Shown here in pieces: positions 15,609 through 23,946 of a DNA stretch of 36,522 bases; the first letter of the stretch is position 1, and each line of letters begins with the position of its first letter. Source of the stretch: Bacteroidota bacterium (GTDB lineage: Bacteria > Bacteroidota > Bacteroidia > Chitinophagales > UBA8649); NCBI GenBank assembly GCA_002862745.1, contig PKDX01000021.1:1-36522 (forward strand). Reading direction: 5' to 3'. The notes beneath the pieces were generated by a model. That model worked only from the letters and a program-made list of their open reading frames with translations, ran no database searches and was not told the DNA's origin. Position numbers and translations under genes: made by a program.

Positions 15609-16835
15609 TTAAACCTTTTTACGTAGGATAAGTTCCGTGACTTCGGGTAAAATACCCACACGTCCAGGATAGCCTAAAAATCCAAAGCCTCGATTTACAT
15701 AAAGAAATTGGTCCTTTACCTGATAGAGACCAGCCCACTTGGGATAGAAGTATTGAGATGGACTCCAGCGCAACCAACGATTTTCTACTCCAAACTGAGC
15801 GCCATGGGTATGGCCTGACAAGGTTAGCTGAATATCTTTGTGATCCAATACTTCCGCATCAAAGTGACTCGGATCATGGCTTAACAATATTTTCATCATG
15901 TCCTCGGGTAAAGCCGCCTTGGCTTGCTGTATATCCCCACGATCGGTGTCGTTGGGTTGCTCAGAAAATCGCCCCAGATTACCCCAATAATGAACACCTA
16001 AAATCGCAAACTGAGCCTCTGAGGCTTCAATTACTGCATGATCGTTGAGCAAGAGATTCCACCCTAATCGCCCATGCGCTTGATAGAGTTTTTCTAAGTT
16101 TTCCTGCTTTGCCTCCTTACTGTCCCAAGGTCGGTAGTCCCCATAATCATGGTTTCCTAAAATAGAATATACCCCGTGCTTTGCCCGAAGCTTGCTAAAT
16201 ATGGGAATGTATTCTTCCACCTCATCTGCTGTATCATTGACTAAATCTCCCGTAAACACAATGAGATCGGCCTTCATAGCATTGATTTGTTTCACTGCTT
16301 CAACGAGTGGCTCCATCTTAGTAAAACTTCCTGTGTGAATATCAGAGATATGGATAATGCGAAAGCCGTCAAGCTGTTCAGGCCAAGATATTAAAGGGAT
16401 TTCAGCCTTTCTATATTGATAGCGATAAGCATTGGAGAGACCGCTCATCATAGTAAGCACAGGCACACTTCCAATTCCTGTAGCGGTTATTGCAAGAAAT
16501 CGTCTTCGACCTTCTGAGGGCTGAACATTTCTACCATGTCTTAGCAGATGCCAAATTCTAGCAAGAAGCAATACAAACCCCACTAAACTGTAGAACATCC
16601 AGCTGAGAAACCATATTCCTCGAATCCAGTTATTGATTCTATCAGGGATAATGGTGTCAGTAAACAGAATAACAGGGATAATCCAGAGACCTATTACAAC
16701 CAGGGGTGCGAACCATAACTTTTTAGCAAAATTGGCTCGTCGTGTAGTTGGAGCCCAGAAATGGCTTGCTCGTCTACTCGCATACGCAAGGAGAAGTGTA
16801 AACAGAAAAAAGGATAGAAGAAATATCGTGGACAA
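15609..16835 (-). CDS. Membrane-anchored metallophosphoesterase
   Basis: A 408-residue calcineurin-like phosphoesterase with three or four N-terminal membrane segments (within about residues 3-95) and then RRRFLAITATG, an Arg-Arg stretch commonly seen in this family. The catalytic domain has all metal motifs: SDIHTG (Asp165, His167), TGDLVND (Asp197), LGNHDYG (Asn228, His229), LLSHDP and SGHTHG. Relatives such as YkuE/YaeI-type enzymes act on phosphodiester or lipid substrates; the substrate is unknown here. The start is a TTG at 16835: the nearby ATG upstream is followed at once by a stop, and no other in-frame ATG precedes the first membrane segment. It is divergent from the thioredoxin gene. 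Confidence 0.85.
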   Translation of the reverse strand: MSTIFLLSFFLFTLLLAYASRRASHFWAPTTRRANFAKKLWFAPLVVIGLWIIPVILFTDTIIPDRINNWIRGIWFLSWMFYSLVGFVLLLARIWHLLRHGRNVQPSEGRRRFLAITATGIGSVPVLTMMSGLSNAYRYQYRKAEIPLISWPEQLDGFRIIHISDIHTGSFTKMEPLVEAVKQINAMKADLIVFTGDLVNDTADEVEEYIPIFSKLRAKHGVYSILGNHDYGDYRPWDSKEAKQENLEKLYQAHGRLGWNLLLNDHAVIEASEAQFAILGVHYWGNLGRFSEQPNDTDRGDIQQAKAALPEDMMKILLSHDPSHFDAEVLDHKDIQLTLSGHTHGAQFGVENRWLRWSPSQYFYPKWAGLYQVKDQFLYVNRGFGFLGYPGRVGILPEVTELILRKKV

Positions 16836-16896
16836 TTTTATGCCATTTATAGAACTAAACTAGGGGGATTCAAGTTACTTTGGAAACAAATATTTT

Positions 16897-17214
16897 ATGG
16901 AAGTTTTACGAATAACCGATAGCGAATTTGCACAAACTATTCAATCCAACAAAAAAGTAGTGATAAAGTTTGATGCCTCATGGTGCGGAACATGCCGTTT
17001 AATCAGCCCTAAATTCAAGAAGCTAGCAAGCGACGAACGCTTTCAGGACGTGGCCTTCTTTGAGCTCAATGCAGAGCAAAATCCTGAAGCAAGAAAGTTT
17101 GCTGGGGTGAATAACCTTCCATTCTTTGCAACTATTGAAGACGGCAATATAAAGTCCACCACCTTCACTGGTAAAATTGAGCGCGTTGAAGAACTCATCG
17201 CCGACCTAGCGTAA
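16897..17214 (+). CDS. Thioredoxin-family protein
   Basis: A 105-residue cytoplasmic thioredoxin fold with the redox pair Cys30/Cys33 in DASWCGTCRLISPKF. The active site is WCGTC rather than the WCGPC of classical thioredoxin, which should shift its redox potential. The cis-Pro loop is NNLPFFATI. It has no signal peptide. A near-consensus TTACTTTG box (16875-16882) lies 14 bases before the ATG. It is followed 21 bases later by a small protein; this pair recurs in Bacteroidota as far as I recall. Confidence 0.88.
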   Translation: MEVLRITDSEFAQTIQSNKKVVIKFDASWCGTCRLISPKFKKLASDERFQDVAFFELNAEQNPEARKFAGVNNLPFFATIEDGNIKSTTFTGKIERVEELIADLA

Positions 17215-17235
17215 ATACACAATTTTATAGTTCTT

Positions 17236-17478
17236 ATGAAAATCCCAGAGATCAAGCGATTAGTAACGACCTATACTCTAGATGCCCTCGAAAAGGCTGA
17301 GCTTGCCCTTATTCAAGAGGAAGCAATGCCCTTTGAAGTGCATGGTGAAGATGATGGAGAAGTGTTAACGCACATTCTTGCCGCAAAATGGATTCTTGAA
17401 GACATGGAAAGCAATGGAAGAGAACTTAAAGAGTCTCTGAGGGCCTACAGCCAGAAAGTGCGCAACTCCATTTCTTAG
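17236..17478 (+). CDS. Small conserved protein of the DUF6952 type, function unknown
   Basis: An 80-residue cytoplasmic protein, mostly helical in appearance. It begins MKIPEIKRLVTTYTLDALEKAEL, then has EVHGEDDGEVLTHILAAKWI and ends LRAYSQKVRNSIS. I recall small Bacteroidota proteins with this start and end placed next to a thioredoxin, classified as DUF6952; the family name is from memory. The 21-base gap to the thioredoxin gene suggests co-transcription and perhaps a shared redox role. No catalytic residues or cysteines are visible. Confidence 0.75.
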   Translation: MKIPEIKRLVTTYTLDALEKAELALIQEEAMPFEVHGEDDGEVLTHILAAKWILEDMESNGRELKESLRAYSQKVRNSIS

Positions 17479-17496
17479 TATCAATAAAAAGACTTC

Positions 17497-17526
17497 TTTG
17501 CTATCCCTCGGTAACTCGTATTTTTA
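17497..17526 (+). promoter_or_regulatory. Probable alaS promoter
   Basis: TTTG (17497-17500), 18 bases, then TATTTTTA (17519-17526), about 21 bases before the alaS ATG. Spacing and sequence fit a Bacteroidota promoter with a short 5' leader. Confidence 0.45.
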
Positions 17527-17547
17527 CGGCAGACGACCAAAGGTTTT

Positions 17548-20178
17548 ATGAAAGGCAATACACCGCAAGAAATACGTCAAGCATTTTTTCAATTTTTTGA
17601 GGGGAAAGGACATAAGGTTATTCCTTCTGTTCCTCTCGTCGTAAAGGATGACCCCACCTTGATGTTTATCAACGCAGGAATGAATCCATTTAAAGACTAT
17701 TTCCTCGGGCTAAAAAAAGCAGACAACACACGCATTGCAGATAGCCAAAAGTGTCTTCGAGTTTCAGGAAAACACAACGACTTAGAAGAGGTCGGGGTTG
17801 ATACATACCACCATACTCTATTTGAAATGTTGGGCAACTGGTCGTTTGGCGATTACTTTAAAAAAGAAGCGATTCAGTGGGCTTGGGAATTTTTAACCGA
17901 GGTATGTAAGCTCGATGCCGATCGATTGTACATCACCTATTTTGAAGGAGATTCTAAGGATAAATTGGGCCCAGATAATGAAGCCAAGGAGATTTGGGGA
18001 GCCTATGTTGGAGATGACAGAATCCTTCCCTTTGACCGAAAGGACAACTTTTGGGAGATGGGCGACATCGGACCCTGTGGCCCATGTAGCGAGATTCATA
18101 TTGATTTACGCTCGAGCGAAGAAAGAAAGGCGGTTGACGGAGCGAGCTTAGTCAATCAAGATCATCCACAGGTTATTGAAATCTGGAATATGGTCTTCAT
18201 GGAGTTTCTCCGCAAAGCAGATGGCAGCCTTGAAAGTCTTCCTGAAAAACATGTTGACACAGGCATGGGATTTGAGCGTCTTGTACGCGCTATCGAAGGA
18301 AAGTCTTCAAATTATGATACAGCGGTTTTCTATTCGTTGCTGAAAAAAATCGAGTCAATCACTGCTCAATCGTATGGTAAAGAAGAAGGTATAGATATAG
18401 CCATGCGTGTTATAGCTGACCACCTTCGCGCAGTTTCTTTTGCGATTGCCGATGGCCAGAACCCATCGAATGTCAAGGCAGGCTATGTTATACGCCGGAT
18501 TTTACGCCGCGCTGTTCGATACAGCTATCAAGGATTAAACTACCCGAAACCCCTACTCCATCAGTTGGTATCCACCCTCGTGGAGGATATGGGGAAGGCC
18601 TATCCCGAACTTGTTAATCAACAATCATTTATTGAGCAAGTCATTCTCGAAGAGGAAAAAAGCTTTCTAAAAACCCTTGAAGAAGGAATTCAACGTCTTA
18701 CAAAAGCCCTCCAGCCGTTAGGTAATGGAAAAGAACTCGATGGACAGACAGCCTTCGAATTGTATGATACCTATGGATTCCCGCTTGATCTCACCCAACT
18801 CATTTGCTCAGAAAAAGAAATCAATGTTGACATTGAAGGGTTTAATCAGGCACTTGCTGAGCAGAAGTCAAGGTCTCGAGCGGAAGGAAAATCTACCTCA
18901 GGAGACTGGCACATCCTGCGCGAGGACAAGGTAGAGGAATTTGTAGGCTACGACCGAGAACATTGCACGGTTCACATTACAAAATGGCGAGCCATCGAAC
19001 GAAAAGGAAAAAAAAGTTACCAGTTGGTGTTCTCCGTAACCCCTTTTTACGCAGAAGGCGGTGGACAGGTCGGTGATAAAGGAATAATACGCAATGATAA
19101 TGAGCAGATTGCTATCTACAACACCACCAAAGAAAACGATACCATCGTCCATTGGGTGAACGCCTTGCCGGATGATGTAAACGCATCCTTTGAGGCGCAA
19201 ATTGACGGCAGTGCACGAAAAGCCACTGAACGCAACCATTCTGCGACACATCTATTGCATGAGGCATTAAGAAACACCTTAGGTAGTCATGTTGAACAAC
19301 GCGGATCCCTTGTGGAAGCCAAAGGCCTTCGTTTTGACTTTTCTCATCCGGGTAAAGTAGGCTTAGAAACTTTACACCAAATTGAGGATCAAGTCAATGC
19401 CAAGATTTGGGAAAACATCTCCTTAGAAGAAAACAGAGACGCACTCATCGAGGAAGCTAAAGCGCAAGGAGCCATGGCACTCTTCGGGGAAAAATACGGT
19501 GATGTAGTGCGCACCATTAAGTTTGGATCAAGCATCGAACTTTGTGGAGGATGCCATGTTCGCTCTACAGGAGCCATCGGACAATTTATCATTACGGCAG
19601 AATCTTCCGTTGCTTCCGGTATTCGTCGTATCGAAGCAATAACTGGAGAAGCTGCCCTCGCTATGATGCAACACCAGCGCCAAATGCTGAGTGAAGGGCA
19701 AGAATTACTCGGACAAGGAGAAATGCTGTCTTCAATTACCAAACTCATCGAAGACAATAAGGCCTACGCCAAAAAGATTGAATCCTATAAAGCACTTGAA
19801 GGACAAGCGGTTAAAAAGGATTGGGCTGATCAAGTTCAGCAAGTGGGGAAAATTCGTCTTGGATCTTTTACTACCGATCTGGATAGTGGAACCATCAAGG
19901 ACGTATTGTTTCAATTGAAAAATGAAATTCCAAGCTCTGCTTGGCTCGTCGGCCAGCGCAGTCAGGGGAAAGTGACCTTGTCGATTGCTTTTTCCCAGGA
20001 CCTCATCGACGAACACGGTTTCCATGCCGGCAACATGATACGGGAATTGGCTAAGCATATTCAAGGAGGTGGCGGTGGACAACCTTTCTTTGCTACGGCA
20101 GGAGGAAAAAATCCTGAAGGACTTGATCAGGCGCTGCAAGCAGGAGTCGATACAATCACTACACAATTATCCGCATGA
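17548..20178 (+). CDS. alaS: Alanyl-tRNA synthetase
   Basis: Charges tRNA-Ala and edits mischarged Ser and Gly. At 876 residues it is full length. The class II core includes GMNPFKDYFLG, then RVSGKHNDLEEVG and FEMLGNWSFGDYFKKEAI. The editing domain has its zinc residues: His564 and His568 in RNHSATHLLHE, then Cys666 and His670 in CGGCHVRSTG. The C-terminal C-Ala/DHHA1 domain ends with GGGGGQPFFATAGGK. Its TGA overlaps the gatB start as ATGA, so gatB is translationally coupled to it. Both supply charged tRNA. Confidence 0.97.
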   Translation: MKGNTPQEIRQAFFQFFEGKGHKVIPSVPLVVKDDPTLMFINAGMNPFKDYFLGLKKADNTRIADSQKCLRVSGKHNDLEEVGVDTYHHTLFEMLGNWSFGDYFKKEAIQWAWEFLTEVCKLDADRLYITYFEGDSKDKLGPDNEAKEIWGAYVGDDRILPFDRKDNFWEMGDIGPCGPCSEIHIDLRSSEERKAVDGASLVNQDHPQVIEIWNMVFMEFLRKADGSLESLPEKHVDTGMGFERLVRAIEGKSSNYDTAVFYSLLKKIESITAQSYGKEEGIDIAMRVIADHLRAVSFAIADGQNPSNVKAGYVIRRILRRAVRYSYQGLNYPKPLLHQLVSTLVEDMGKAYPELVNQQSFIEQVILEEEKSFLKTLEEGIQRLTKALQPLGNGKELDGQTAFELYDTYGFPLDLTQLICSEKEINVDIEGFNQALAEQKSRSRAEGKSTSGDWHILREDKVEEFVGYDREHCTVHITKWRAIERKGKKSYQLVFSVTPFYAEGGGQVGDKGIIRNDNEQIAIYNTTKENDTIVHWVNALPDDVNASFEAQIDGSARKATERNHSATHLLHEALRNTLGSHVEQRGSLVEAKGLRFDFSHPGKVGLETLHQIEDQVNAKIWENISLEENRDALIEEAKAQGAMALFGEKYGDVVRTIKFGSSIELCGGCHVRSTGAIGQFIITAESSVASGIRRIEAITGEAALAMMQHQRQMLSEGQELLGQGEMLSSITKLIEDNKAYAKKIESYKALEGQAVKKDWADQVQQVGKIRLGSFTTDLDSGTIKDVLFQLKNEIPSSAWLVGQRSQGKVTLSIAFSQDLIDEHGFHAGNMIRELAKHIQGGGGGQPFFATAGGKNPEGLDQALQAGVDTITTQLSA

Positions 20179-21629
20179 CATATTGGGAATCCAAAGGCTA
20201 TGAAGTGGTTATCGGGTTAGAGGTACACGCTCAACTTTCTACAAAGAGTAAAATGTACTGCAGCGACCCTGTGGAATATGGTGCCATGCCTAACTCACTG
20301 ACTTCTCCTATATCGCTTGGACTTCCCGGCACACTTCCCAAGGTCAATCACGAGGCCATTAACTATGCCATCAAGATGGGTTTGGCTTGTCATACCTCAA
20401 TTGAACGCGTCAATGGCTTTGCACGCAAAAACTACTTTTATCCCGACCTCCCTAAGGGATATCAAATTACTCAGGATAAAACACCCATTTGCTATAACGG
20501 ACATCTGGATATTGAGACTGAGCAAGGAGGTAGCAAGCGTATTGGCATTCAGCGTATTCATCTGGAAGAAGATGCAGGAAAATCCATTCATGATATTGAC
20601 CCGTACAATTCACTGGTTGACTTAAATCGAGCAGGAACCGCCCTTATAGAAATTGTCACCGATCCAGACCTCCGCAGTCCAGAAGAAGCCCAAGCCTATC
20701 TCCGTGAGATTCGTAAAATGGTGCGCTATCTGGACATTTGTGATGGCAATATGGAAGAAGGAAGTCTTCGCTGTGATGCTAACATCTCCGTGCGAAAAAT
20801 GGGCAGTACGCAATACGGACAGCGCGTCGAAGTCAAGAATATGAATTCCATTCGCCACGTTATGAAGGCGATCGAGCATGAAGCTACTCGCCAAATCGAT
20901 GAGATTGAGGCAGGGAATATAATTGCCCAAGAAACGCGCAGTTTCAATGCCACCGACCATTCAACCTTTGCCCTGAGAAGTAAAGAAGATAGCATGGATT
21001 ATCGATACTTTCCAGAGCCTGATCTTATTCCAATTTATGTAAGCGATGAGGATATTGAGGCGATCAAGGAAACCATGCCCGAACTCCCTAGAGAGAGTAT
21101 TCCAAGACTAATGGAAACCTATGGCCTTTCGATGTATGATGCTCAACTCCTTACAGAGGACCGAGACTTTGCACACTTTGCCAATGGTATTTTGGAACAA
21201 TCACCCAGCGCTAAGACTGCGGTAAATCTTTTGATTGGACCGGTTCGCTCCTGGATGAATGAAATGGGACAACCGATTGCATCCTATCCATTAACGGCTT
21301 CTGTATTGTTAGAGGTAATCGATCTATTAGCCAATAATTCGATTAGTTTTTCTTCCGCGAGTCAAAAGCTAATCCCTCACTTGCAAGAGCATCCTCAAGA
21401 GGTGGCCGCAGAAGCAGCTAAAGTCTTAGGTATTATTCAAAACAATGACGAAAACTATCTCGAAGCCCTTATTGACGAAGTTCTTGCCGAACATCCAGAT
21501 AAAGTAGAAGCCTACAAACAAGGAAAAACAGGACTTTTAGGAATGTTTATGGGTCAAATCATGAAAAAGAGTGGTGGAAAGGCTGACCCTAAGCAATCAT
21601 CAATTCTACTGCGTGAAAAACTTAGCTAA
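20175..21629 (+). CDS. gatB: Asp-tRNA(Asn)/Glu-tRNA(Gln) amidotransferase subunit B
   Basis: The tRNA-binding and kinase subunit of the GatCAB complex, which converts Glu-tRNA(Gln) and/or Asp-tRNA(Asn) to the amide forms. Its 484 residues are normal. The signature is FYPDLPKGYQITQ, followed by RIHLEEDAGKSIHD and DLNRAGTALIEIVTDPDLRS. The C-terminal YqeY-like domain is present (about 340-480) with the conserved end MGQIMKKSGGKADPK. gatA and gatC are not in the window. The ATG lies in the alaS stop (ATGA). A lipoprotein gene begins inside its last codons. Confidence 0.96.
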   Translation: MTYWESKGYEVVIGLEVHAQLSTKSKMYCSDPVEYGAMPNSLTSPISLGLPGTLPKVNHEAINYAIKMGLACHTSIERVNGFARKNYFYPDLPKGYQITQDKTPICYNGHLDIETEQGGSKRIGIQRIHLEEDAGKSIHDIDPYNSLVDLNRAGTALIEIVTDPDLRSPEEAQAYLREIRKMVRYLDICDGNMEEGSLRCDANISVRKMGSTQYGQRVEVKNMNSIRHVMKAIEHEATRQIDEIEAGNIIAQETRSFNATDHSTFALRSKEDSMDYRYFPEPDLIPIYVSDEDIEAIKETMPELPRESIPRLMETYGLSMYDAQLLTEDRDFAHFANGILEQSPSAKTAVNLLIGPVRSWMNEMGQPIASYPLTASVLLEVIDLLANNSISFSSASQKLIPHLQEHPQEVAAEAAKVLGIIQNNDENYLEALIDEVLAEHPDKVEAYKQGKTGLLGMFMGQIMKKSGGKADPKQSSILLREKLS

Positions 21630-22782
21630 TTCAATCGTAAGGCTTCTAGCTCTTCTTGTTCTAGTTTTTGGAGCTTGTACAAAGGGTAAGTTCAAAGAGA
21701 AAACCGCCTCTGAAAGCCATTCAGACTCCACAGCACAAAGCGAGGATTTTAATAGCAATCTGCGCATTAAAGATGCCCATCAATACTATACCTTACGTGG
21801 AGATATTCCTCAGGAGGCTTTTATCGAGATTGTTATTGATAAACCTGAACTTCTCAGTGCAGGTAGCACCTTTCGTATCCAATACAACCCTCTGCCAATC
21901 TACGGTGGTCAAAAAAATGCGTTAATCACCATCGATAGCTTTTCCTTTTCGGCTACCACATCAAGTTACCTTCGCCCAATCAATCAATCGCCCACAGGCT
22001 TCTATCTTATCGAGCATCCTGACTTAGGGCGTTATGAAGCCTTGGTTACGGATAGCACGACGGTTCAGTTCCGCCAAGGGAAAGGCACAGAATTAGAATT
22101 AGCTAACGAGGGCCCAACACTGGACTATTATGATCTTGTAATGACCATACAGCAGGTATCGGCCGCTCAGGACATGGACGACTTTTACGGGAGCTATCCC
22201 ATCATTATAGAAGCCGCTCGAGCAGCCCACGCCACTAAACCAGACAATGTGTATCTGGATGTTTTTATGGCCCTCTTTGATCGCATGGATGAAGCGAATG
22301 CTAAAGACATTCAATCCATCATGAATCGCCTGAACAATATCGATTACGAAGGGGCATTAATGGCCTATCTCAATGTTCCCTATGACATCGCAATACCGGA
22401 TACTTCAGGACAACCAATATCCATCAGTGATTATTCAGGGAAGGTTGTACTTATTGACTTTTGGGCATCCTGGTGTGCCCCTTGCCGCCAAGAAAACCCA
22501 AACCTTGTTCGATTACATAAAAAGTATAATAGGCAAGGCTTTGACATCCTCAGTATTTCCCTGGATAATGTCCGATCCCGATGGGTTCAAGCTATAAAGG
22601 ATGATAATCTATACTGGGAAGGGCATTGCAGTGACCTTAATGGATGGAATACGGAAATTGTCAACATGTACAACATTCAAGGGATTCCCACATCCTTTTT
22701 AATCGGGCGCAATGGATTAATGATTTGGAATTCCAACAATCCTCAACTCAGTCTTGAAGAGGCAATAAAAGAGGCGCTCTAA
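21613..22782 (+). CDS. TlpA-like thioredoxin lipoprotein with an extra N-terminal domain
   Basis: A 389-residue periplasmic disulfide oxidoreductase. I chose the GTG at 21613 because it starts VKNLANSIVRLLALLVLVFGAC, a compact lipoprotein signal peptide with the lipid Cys at 22; upstream in-frame starts would lie deeper inside gatB and add residues before it. It overlaps gatB by 17 bases. The middle region (about 55-250) resembles the DUF4369-type domain that precedes TlpA in many Bacteroidota proteins. The C-terminal AhpC/TlpA domain (about 255-389) has VLIDFWASWCAPCRQENP with Cys288/Cys291 and IQGIPTSFLIG as the cis-Pro loop. It probably keeps exported cysteines reduced. The stop overlaps that of the convergent NamZ gene by four bases. 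Confidence 0.87.
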   Translation: MKNLANSIVRLLALLVLVFGACTKGKFKEKTASESHSDSTAQSEDFNSNLRIKDAHQYYTLRGDIPQEAFIEIVIDKPELLSAGSTFRIQYNPLPIYGGQKNALITIDSFSFSATTSSYLRPINQSPTGFYLIEHPDLGRYEALVTDSTTVQFRQGKGTELELANEGPTLDYYDLVMTIQQVSAAQDMDDFYGSYPIIIEAARAAHATKPDNVYLDVFMALFDRMDEANAKDIQSIMNRLNNIDYEGALMAYLNVPYDIAIPDTSGQPISISDYSGKVVLIDFWASWCAPCRQENPNLVRLHKKYNRQGFDILSISLDNVRSRWVQAIKDDNLYWEGHCSDLNGWNTEIVNMYNIQGIPTSFLIGRNGLMIWNSNNPQLSLEEAIKEAL

Positions 22783-23912
22783 TACAGAAGATATTTCGCC
22801 CGAATCGATTTGAACACATCGAGATCTTCTTGCCACATAGCGCTGATCTCATCAACCGTTTTCCCCTGTTTTAAGTAGATTCTTAAATCATCTGAACCAT
22901 ATAAGAGGTCAACGAAATTATTCGAAAGAAAAAAATCTCCATCAAGGTCGTGATAGGCCTTATAGAGATGAGATAAATCCAAACCCTTCGGAGGATCTAG
23001 GCTTCGAAAGTCTTTTCCTCGGCAGGTTTGCCCATTGAGCTTTGGCCTACTCGATCCGCCATTGGGTTTAGGCGTAAAGGAAAAACTCCCATAGCTTAAT
23101 GCAGGATGACCATAGGCTTGAAAAGGAAAGTCCGTTCCACGACCAACACTCACGACAGTTCCTTCAAAAAAGCACAGGCTGGGATACCATGCAATGGAAT
23201 GCATATTGGGCAAGTTTGGCGAAGGCTTAACAGGAAATGAATAGGCTTTATCTCTTTGATAATTCTGTAAGGGCACAATTCGTAAATCCAAGGATGATGC
23301 ATCCTTAATCCAACCTTCTCCCTTAACCATAAGCGCATATTCTCCAATTGTCATTCCATAGATGACTGGAACTTCATGAAGGCCTACAAACGACGAAAAG
23401 TCTGGATCTAGGGTAGGACCATCTACGACATCTGTAAATGGATTGGGGCGGTCGAATACCATGACAGGTATATCGAGTTCAGCGCATGCCTCCATCACAT
23501 AAGTCATCGTTGATATATAGGTATAAAAGCGAACGCCTACATCTTGAATATCAAAAACTACCAGATCAATTCCCTCCAACTGCTCAGCACTTGGCTTTTT
23601 GGACGAACCATAGAGCGAATACACCGGGATCTTATTAAGGGAAGCATCTGCCACCCGCTCCCCTGCATCCGTATCTCCCCGAAAACCATGCTCAGGTGCA
23701 AAAATAGCCCCAATATCAAGTCCCTCTTCCCAAAGGGCATCAACTACATGCTGATCCCCCTTACGAGATGTTTGATTAACAACAAGGGCGATTCGCTTGG
23801 ATTGTAAACGCGTCATGTACGCACGCTCATTATCCGCTCCCACCACTACCTGACCGATACAATCATTGACCACGAAAGCCACACAGAAAAAAGCAAGTAA
23901 AAACCGCACCAT
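22779..23912 (-). CDS. namZ: NamZ-type exo-beta-N-acetylmuramidase (DUF1343)
   Basis: A secreted or periplasmic glycosidase that releases terminal N-acetylmuramic acid from peptidoglycan fragments. DUF1343 was assigned this activity through Bacillus NamZ, and the family is frequent in Bacteroidota. The 377 residues begin with a signal peptide (about 1-21, MVRFLLAFFCVAFVVNDCIG). Family segments are IALVVNQTS, FAPEHGFRGDTDAGE, DIQDVGVRFYTYISTM, FDRPNP, PSPNLPNM and SVGRGTDFPFQAYGHP. I moved the start to the ATG at 23912, just before the signal peptide; the frame is open further upstream, but that would run through the divergent promoter. With murQ at 32990 it suggests MurNAc salvage. Confidence 0.88.
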   Translation of the reverse strand: MVRFLLAFFCVAFVVNDCIGQVVVGADNERAYMTRLQSKRIALVVNQTSRKGDQHVVDALWEEGLDIGAIFAPEHGFRGDTDAGERVADASLNKIPVYSLYGSSKKPSAEQLEGIDLVVFDIQDVGVRFYTYISTMTYVMEACAELDIPVMVFDRPNPFTDVVDGPTLDPDFSSFVGLHEVPVIYGMTIGEYALMVKGEGWIKDASSLDLRIVPLQNYQRDKAYSFPVKPSPNLPNMHSIAWYPSLCFFEGTVVSVGRGTDFPFQAYGHPALSYGSFSFTPKPNGGSSRPKLNGQTCRGKDFRSLDPPKGLDLSHLYKAYHDLDGDFFLSNNFVDLLYGSDDLRIYLKQGKTVDEISAMWQEDLDVFKSIRAKYLLY

Positions 23913-23918
23913 GCAATG

Positions 23919-23926
23919 TACCTTTA
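23919..23926 (+). promoter_or_regulatory. Probable -7 box of the permease gene
   Basis: TACCTTTA lies 20 bases before the TTG start of the permease, in the 34-base gap between it and divergent namZ. No good -33 element is visible. Confidence 0.35.
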
Positions 23927-23946
23927 CACAATAATAGGCTGATTTT

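Noticed and set aside
15524-15661. N-terminal extension of the M42 peptidase (46 more codons)
   Set aside because: The extension would place a basic, aromatic leader before a cytoplasmic enzyme and would cover the TTTG-N20-TACATTTA promoter. The ATG at 15523 begins the conserved part.
19732-20166. Minus-strand frame of about 140 codons antisense to the end of alaS
   Set aside because: It lies wholly within the C-terminal domain of AlaS and shows no family features.
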